Below are positions 58,202-64,000 of a DNA stretch of 64,000 bases, one piece after another. The stretch is from Plenodomus lindquistii (Eukaryota > Ascomycota > Dothideomycetes > Pleosporales > Leptosphaeriaceae): contig JANUWI010000001.1 in NCBI GenBank assembly GCA_025504975.1, positions 124,001 through 188,000 on the forward strand, in the 5' to 3' direction. Every line of letters starts with the position of its first letter. Position 1 is the first letter of the stretch. The notes under the pieces were generated by a model, which worked only from the letters and a program-made list of their open reading frames with translations, was not told the origin of the DNA and searched no databases. A program made the translations under genes and the position numbers.

Positions 58202-59331
58202 ATGCTCTGCAATAATCTTATTTTCGCCTTCGGGCTCTTTGTCCCCGCCAATGCGGGTTTACTACGCTTTGGCTGCGCCCAACTCACAGTCCAGCGTCTT
58301 GACCCCTTGGTCAATCCCGGGTCAAACCCATCACCACATCTGCACCAGATCATCGGCGGCGTAGGTTCCCTCGATCTCAACTTCTCCCTGTCGTACTTCT
58401 AACGCCCTCAGAACTCTTTCAATGTAACAATGGACCCAACCAAAGGCCACGACCTCGTAAAATCAACCTGCACAAGTTGCGAATTCAGCGAAGACTTCAG
58501 TACGCACCCATGCCCTCTCCTTACCATCGAGTCACCACTTCATAACTAACTGACCCAACAGGCAACTACTGGACCGCAGTCATCTATTTCCGCGCCAAAA
58601 ACGGCACCTACAAGCGTGTCCCCCAGCGAGCCCAACAAGGCTTCGACGGCACCCTGGGCGGCATGGTCGTATACTACATGACCGACGCCCTCTTCAGCAC
58701 CACGCAAACCTCCAAAGTCACCGCCTTCGCCCCGGGCTTCCGAATGCTAGTCGGCGACGTAACCGGCAAAACTCGCGAAGACGCGCGGGCATTCCGCCAA
58801 CTAACCTACATCTGCATGCAAAACGAGGGCACGCGGGAGCCCGAGACGCTTGAGTTTCCGAAACAGCCGTGTCCAAGCGGTATCATGATTAACCACCGTT
58901 TCCCCACGTGTTGGGATGGTGTGAATTTGGATTCACCAAACCATCGTGAACATGTTGCGTACCCTGCTACAGGAACTTTTGAAAGCGGCGGAGCGTGTCC
59001 GGTTACACATCCTATACGTATTCCGCAGATTTTACTAGAGACGGTGTGGGATACCAGGGCATTTAATGATAAAGCGGATTGGCCGAGTGATGGGAGTCAG
59101 CCGTTCACGTGGAGTAGTGGGGATACGGTGGGGTTTGGGACGCATGCGGATTATGTGTTTGGGTGGAAGGAGGACAGTTTGCAGAAGGCGATGGATGGGA
59201 ATAACTATGTGAGTGCGCCGACGTTGAAGAAACAGGGAATTGCGAAACAGAATCAGTGTACGGTGAAGGATATGGTGGGCGAGGTGTTTGATGGGTGGTT
59301 GACTGCTTTGCCGGGGGGAATGGTTGTTTGA
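58202..59331 (+). CDS. Secreted DUF1996 protein
   Basis: Three exons: 58202-58360, 58412-58499, 58562-59331 (338 aa). Introns are 51 and 62 bp. A signal peptide (MLCNNLIFAFGLFVPANAG) leads straight into the DUF1996 opening LRFGCAQLTVQRLDPLVNPG and SPHLHQIIGG. NSFNVTMDP, STCTSCEFSEDFSNYWTAVIYFRAKNGTYKRVP, PGFRMLVGD, CPSGIMINHRFPTCWDGVNLDSPNHREHVAYP, and HPIRIPQILLETVWDT follow. The splice sites restore each of these blocks. DUF1996 proteins are secreted in many fungi, often with WSC domains or linked to cell-wall or lignocellulose growth. This one has only DUF1996, with no C-terminal anchor. The biochemical role is unknown. Confidence 0.93.
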
Positions 59332-59809
59332 GTGAGTGAAAGGGGGAAGGTACGGATGTGAGCGGTGGTGATGATTTCTTTAGTGGGCACGAGTGGGTTG
59401 AAATGGATCAGTAGGCAAAGTGCCATGCTTGCTTTCGCTATCCGTTGCTCGCCGTAAGCCTCTCGCGTTTTGCTACTCACATGTTCCTAGGAGAGGCGCT
59501 TCTAGCAACTTGATAAGTTCTGACATCGGTTTCGCTCTCAAAAAATTAATTGCGCTGATCAGACAAGATGCCCTTAGTGTGTTCTTGCAATAGAAATGAG
59601 GACGCGAGGCTGAGGTTATGAGATGCTCATTGGTAACCGTACCGAGATGTGCTCTGCATGTAAGCGCCAGCCTGATCAGTCGCACTCACGCATCTCTTCT
59701 CTTGTATTCCCTTGGGTTGTCATTTAGTTGCGCTACCTCCATCCCATTGTTAATGCTTGCCCACTTTCTTTGCGTAATAAGTTCATAGCCCTGCACTACA
59801 ACCCACTCG
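59332..59809. other. Intergenic, nothing recognised
   Basis: This is AT-rich spacer with no credible frame. Confidence 0.45.
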
Positions 59810-60409
59810 ATGGCGGCTCCAACATGCCGCCCATGCAACTGTGACGATAGCATCCTCTCATGGGTCGCGAATATTTTGTCCATATTAACATTTGTCTATG
59901 TACTCGTTGCGGGGAGTCTTTATCAGTACGTTGTTTATCGGCGCACAGCTACACCGGACAGATTGGTGTGCTTGAATGAGCAGGTCGCCTTGATACGGGA
60001 GCTGGTAGCTAAACTACACGAAGTGCCTGAAGAGCCTGGTGCCGAAGAATTAGCGACGAGTCTAGATGGACGACTTGGAGAAATTGGCAGCGAGCTGGAA
60101 AGAATGCAAAAATGGTTACAAAAAGATAACAATGAAGAAAGAAAATGGATTCTGGTTTGGCGCCAACTCAATGCTGCAGGAACCAAGTGGACAAGGATTG
60201 GTCTGCAGCGTAAGTTGCCGCACATGGTATGTGCGATGCAGTTGCAGACAAGAAGATCTGGCGTACCATATTCTTTATTGCTGATAACGAGTCACAGAAT
60301 GCCGACCACTACCGGCAACCACGGCGGATCCGACATTGATCAAGGGTTGCAAGCAGTGTTTCAGTCGATGCGTATACGCGTCGAGTCCAGGTCATTCACA
60401 CAGGCTTGA
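59810..60409 (+). CDS. Small membrane protein with coiled coil, unknown
   Basis: Unspliced, the frame gives 199 aa. The N-terminus (MAAPTCRPCNCDDSILSWVANILSILTFVYVLVAGSLYQYVV) holds one membrane helix behind a Cys-rich head. A Leu/Glu-rich helix follows (ELVAKLHEVPEE...LGEIGSELERMQKWL), likely a coiled coil. A possible intron (60210-60297, GTAAGT...CACAG) would replace the last 66 residues and end at 60413 (171 aa); I cannot decide between them. It resembles single-pass fungal membrane proteins of unknown role. The first part is more credible than the C-terminus. Confidence 0.5.
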   Translation: MAAPTCRPCNCDDSILSWVANILSILTFVYVLVAGSLYQYVVYRRTATPDRLVCLNEQVALIRELVAKLHEVPEEPGAEELATSLDGRLGEIGSELERMQKWLQKDNNEERKWILVWRQLNAAGTKWTRIGLQRKLPHMVCAMQLQTRRSGVPYSLLLITSHRMPTTTGNHGGSDIDQGLQAVFQSMRIRVESRSFTQA

Positions 60410-60413
60410 ATGA

Positions 60414-60905
60414 GGTCCTTCAACCAAGCAGTAGGGACGATGGCTTATAGCATGCGATGATGAGCATGTTTGATTTAGTCATAGATGTATTCCCTAGTAT
60501 CAGGTACTCAAATGCGATATACCGGACACGCTGGGAGGACCGTTGTGGGGCCCTTAGTGTGGTACCGCGCACGGTATTGATCGGCAGAGTTTCCGGGGTT
60601 GATACATCGATAAAGGCTAGCTTTTTCTGGAGACCGTAGAAAGCAAACATGCAAGAGCATGAGTTCGATCTGCATTCGCCTTGTTGGTGTTGTGGGCTAC
60701 TCTAATTACCATGACTGATTACAATTGATGTTTGTTAGAGTAGTAGCACGCTAGCGCCAGACCTCGGTCCGGAGGAACCTTGACCAACGCGTGGCACGGT
60801 GCGGAGAAGTGTAGGCCAGGGTAATCGTGGCTCTTTTATACCAGACATTCCAGACGGTGCTGCAGTAACGCGCAATACACGTATATACAGTGAAACGCTA
60901 CTGCA
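60414..60905. other. Intergenic, PEX11-family promoter
   Basis: No gene is seen. A TTTTATA box lies near 60835, about 70 bp before the PEX11-family ATG. Confidence 0.45.
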
Positions 60906-61952
60906 ATGTCTGACGACGGCAACACCACCAACACGGCGCCTGTGGTTGAGGAGATCAAACACGACATCAAGGAGGTGGTGGATGACATCGCCGATGCCGC
61001 GCCCAGCGTGTCTGCGGAAGACCTGAAGCCGGCCAAAGCTGGTGTGACCAGCAACTTGAAGAAGGTCGATGAGACCATCCTGAGAATCAACAAGTATGCA
61101 ATCATGGCGGTGTGAATAGATAGTTGATGGGCTGCATGCTGATTCCGCGGTGACAGACTACTAGCCTCCCCCGGCGGCCTCTCCGCATTCCTCTCCACCT
61201 TCAACTACTCGCTCTACATCCTCGCCTACATCCAGACAAAGTCGCCCTCCATCACCAGCTTCGCCACCAAACTCCTCGGCCTCATCCGTCCCGCCTGTGA
61301 CGATACCAAGATCTCCGCTGCGAGCATCGCCAGCAACGGCGGCATCCCACCCGTGGCGGCCCTTGCAGTCCTCATCTCCAAGGCGCGAACAACGTTGAGG
61401 CTCTTCGGCCTCTTCCCCCTCTACGCCTGGTTGCGGGCGCTGGCCTCGGGGCCAAAGCCCGGCGCCGACGTCGTGCTGCACAGAATTGCTGTACTGCAAG
61501 CAAGCAGCTACTTCACCTACCAAGCCCTCGAGAACATCTCGCTCCTCGCCGACTCGGGCGTCGTTTCCTCCTCTACCATCGCCGCCATCAACCGCGGCGA
61601 CTCCAAAACTGCGCGTGTCTACCTTTGGGCCTACCGCGCATGGCTGGGCGGCGTCTCCTGCGACTTCTTACGCCTTGCGCGCGAATGGCAGCTCGAGAGC
61701 CATAGGAGGACTGTCAGGGCACACATGGTCAGCGAGGGCAAGGCTATTGCCGAGTACCAGGACGAGGAGGACGCCAAGTTCGACTCAAGGTGGTGGACTG
61801 ATCTTATGATTGCGAGCGCGTGGTTGCCCATGGCCGCGCACTTTAGCAGCTCTACGGGTGGTATTCCAGGCTGGAACTTGGGATGGATGGGACTTTGCGG
61901 CTTGGTGGCCGGGAGCACGAGGGTCAAGGCGCTGTGGGCAAGCACTGCGTAG
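60906..61952 (+). CDS. PEX11-family peroxisomal membrane protein
   Basis: Two exons, 60906-61093 and 61157-61952, are joined by a 63-bp intron; the acceptor GTGACAG|A is the one that gives RINK-LLASPGGLSAFLSTFNYSLYILAY, the PEX11 opening. The protein is 327 aa. After an acidic N-terminus of about 45 residues come the amphipathic segment VDETILRINK and the helices around LRLFGLFPLYAWLRAL, LQASSYFTYQALENISLLADSGVV and VYLWAYRAWLGGVSCDFLRLARE, ending in a hydrophobic C-terminus. PEX11 proteins elongate and divide peroxisomes at the membrane. This looks like the fungal PEX11C subgroup. Placement at peroxisomes is inferred from the family. Confidence 0.87.
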
Positions 61953-62721
61953 AGGGCGAGGGCGATCACTAGCCAGTGGAGCGAGGTAGTTCCAATCTCC
62001 TCTGACACGTTGATTTGCGCATTTTGTTGTTTCTGTGGAAGTTCAAGATCGCTTCGTACATATATCCCGCTGTCCTCTAGCTGCAGAGTTGGCGTTGTCC
62101 TAAATGCACGCAGTTGTTACTTGCGGACTCCATCGAATGCTAACAACGTGCCCATGAATGATGGACTGCACTAACGTTCTCCCAGAATTAGAGTACTCGG
62201 AACATGATAGACTACTGAATGCGTAGGGCGTACACTGCCACGCTGCCACGCTGCCTCCCACTATCCGGGTACTAGCCGGTCAGGGAAAGCGCAGCCGACT
62301 ATCTGAAAGTGGGGAACCATGCGGTAGCCACTGCTGTACTTCCCTCATGACCACAACACACAAGTTGCCCAAAAGCGCCATACAATTCTCGCGTACCTGT
62401 CGTCACTTGTGGAAACTGTGAGACTGCCGGCCTCAGAATTTCCGCATTATCTCGATAGTCCACAGCTATATACGAAGAAGTCCATATCTACTGAGTTCCC
62501 GCCTTACCACACGAGCAAAACCATCAGGTTTACGAAGCAGCGGAAAGAAGACGCATAACTTAGATTCTAAAAGTAAGTCTCTAATTACTTGCAAAGTCGA
62601 TACTTTCAGTTTAAACGCCTTTACAAAGCCTTTAACATAGCGCAATAGCTGTAGACACTGACTTGTGTTCTAGAATTAGGTGACTTGTAAAATAAGCTCC
62701 CCTTCGTAGGCTCCATACATC
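61953..62721. other. Intergenic, amidase upstream region
   Basis: Gene-poor, AT-rich. A small repeat (ctgccacgctgccacgctgcc) occurs near 62235. Nothing else is recognised. Confidence 0.45.
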
Positions 62722-64000
62722 ATGGTGAGTGGACCGATCCTACTACATCACCACGCTAACCTAGCACCAGGTCGACCCGAGCGACCGCCTAAAGGCAGGC
62801 TTTGACATTGTAGAAGCAAGTATCGAAGACCACCGAGCTGCTCTAGACTCAGGACAAGCGACAAGTGTGGACATCGTCGTAGCCTACCTAAACCGTATTG
62901 CGACCTACGACACATGCTCTGGCCTCAATGCATTTACCGTCTTCAATCCAAATGTATTTGAAGAAGCAGAAGCTTCAGATGCAAGAAGACGCCAAGGACT
63001 GGCACCACGTGCTCTGGAAGGCATCCCGTATACGATTAAAGACAGCTATAAGGTTGCAGGCATGAGCGTGACCAATGGTTCGCCTGCTTTGAAAGGTGTC
63101 ATGTCAAGCGAGGACTCTGCGATTGCGGGCAAGTTTAGAGCTGCTGGCGCTGTGTTGCTTGGGAAGACCAACATGCCACCTATGGCTGCAGGAGGTTCTG
63201 TATTTCACAGCTTCTGGCGTTTCACAATGCTAACATGATATAAGGCATGCAAAGGGGCATGTATGGTCGCGCCGAGTCGCCGTACAACTCAAAATATCTT
63301 ACTGGAGCTTTCTCTTCTGGATCTTCCAATGGTGCAGCGACTTCGATTGCCTCAAGTATGGCGGCATTTGGGATGGGCAGCGAGACCGTCAGTAGTGGCA
63401 GAAGTCCAGCCTCTAATAATGGCTTGGTATGCTATACGCCGTCGAAGGGACTGCTGAGTTGCAGAGGTCTCTGGCCACTATACATCACATGCGATGTGCC
63501 TACACCGTATGCGCGATCAGTCAGTGACATGCTGGAGCTACTGAACGTGATAGCGACTCCCGATGAAGATACCACGGGGGACTTCATCCGCGAGCAGACG
63601 CACATCACGATCCCCAAACCACCGGCAATCGACTACACCTCCCTGAAGGACGAGAATGCCCTCAAAGGCAAAAGAATCGGAGTACCGAAACTCTACATCG
63701 GACAGCAAGACTCAGACCCCCACGCCAAACCCACCTTCGTCTCCTCAGAAGTCAAACAACTCTGGACCCAAACCGCCACAGCCCTCGAATCCCTCGGCGC
63801 AAAACTCGTATACACCGACTTCCCCCTGATAACAAACTACGAAAACGACTCCACTTCCGGCGAAGCAAACAACGTCTCGGGCCGCCCCTCGGACTGGAAT
63901 TTCCTCGAACGAGGGCACCTCATCGCGCAAGCCTGGAACGAGTTCCTCATTCAAAACAACGATGCTAATATCAAGAATCTGACAGATATCCAAGATTCCG
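62722..64000 (+). CDS. Amidase-signature hydrolase (3' end beyond window)
   Basis: Three exons are visible: 62722-62724 (only the ATG), 62771-63194, and 63245 to the window end. The 46-bp first intron (ATG|GTGAGT...CACCAG) leaves a first coding exon of three bases. Exon 2 gives the amidase N-terminus (SVDIVVAYLNRIATYD, GLNAFTVFNP) and the catalytic Lys in YTIKDSYKV, then GKTNMP. Exon 3 gives GRAESPYNSKYLTGAFSSGSSNGAATSIASSMAAFGMGSET and SSGRSPASNNG, which hold the cis-Ser and nucleophile Ser of the Ser-cis-Ser-Lys triad. It hydrolyses amides or carbamates; the substrate is unknown. No stop occurs before 64000, so the 3' part lies outside. About 394 codons are seen of perhaps 500-600. Confidence 0.88.

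Overview
The window is chromosomal DNA of a filamentous ascomycete, most likely a Dothideomycete of the Pleosporales type. The evidence is short GT-AG introns (mostly 44-70 bp) with TACTAAC/CTGAC-like branch sites, HET-domain and NACHT-ankyrin genes, a velvet regulator, fungal rhodopsin-fold and DUF1996 families, and secreted GH11 xylanase and cysteine-rich proteins. Gene structures below were assembled by hand: exons were joined where splice sites keep frame and restore a recognisable family sequence.

Layout. 2.1-10.4 kb is an allorecognition-type block: a broken HET-NACHT-ankyrin-zinc-finger NLR gene, a secreted carboxylesterase (minus) and an intact HET-domain gene diverging from it. 10.4-20.4 kb is gene-poor and holds a tRNA-Ala-like relic, a rhodopsin-fold membrane protein (minus), a Nudix ADP-ribose pyrophosphatase (minus) with a GC-AG intron, and a single-pass membrane protein whose C-terminus seems cut short. 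20.4-26.1 kb carries squalene epoxidase, a low-complexity secreted protein and a DUF1349 protein. About 4 kb follow with no supportable gene. 30-40.2 kb carries a Bin3-type RNA methyltransferase, a velvet regulator behind a long repeat-rich upstream region, CTP synthase and SDS22. 42.1-53.4 kb carries a PSR1-type phosphatase, a LOA1/Vps66-type acyltransferase, a C2H2 protein with a C-terminal ubiquitin-like-looking domain, an atypical Ras-like GTPase and a PPN2-type polyphosphatase. 53.7-59.3 kb has a transcription-factor relic, a GST and three secreted proteins (GH11 xylanase, 10-cysteine small protein, DUF1996). 59.8-64 kb has a small membrane protein, a PEX11-family protein and an amidase running off the end.

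Most genes are ordinary housekeeping genes. The items most worth a second look are: (1) the CTP synthase gene, which needs a 10-nt micro-exon and an AT-AC intron to encode a normal enzyme; (2) the NLR pseudogene, whose four stop codons are each one C-to-T change from a sense codon, plus one frameshift; (3) the 10-cysteine effector-like protein sharing a divergent promoter with a secreted DUF1996 gene beside a xylanase; (4) the C2H2/ubiquitin-like/coiled-coil protein.
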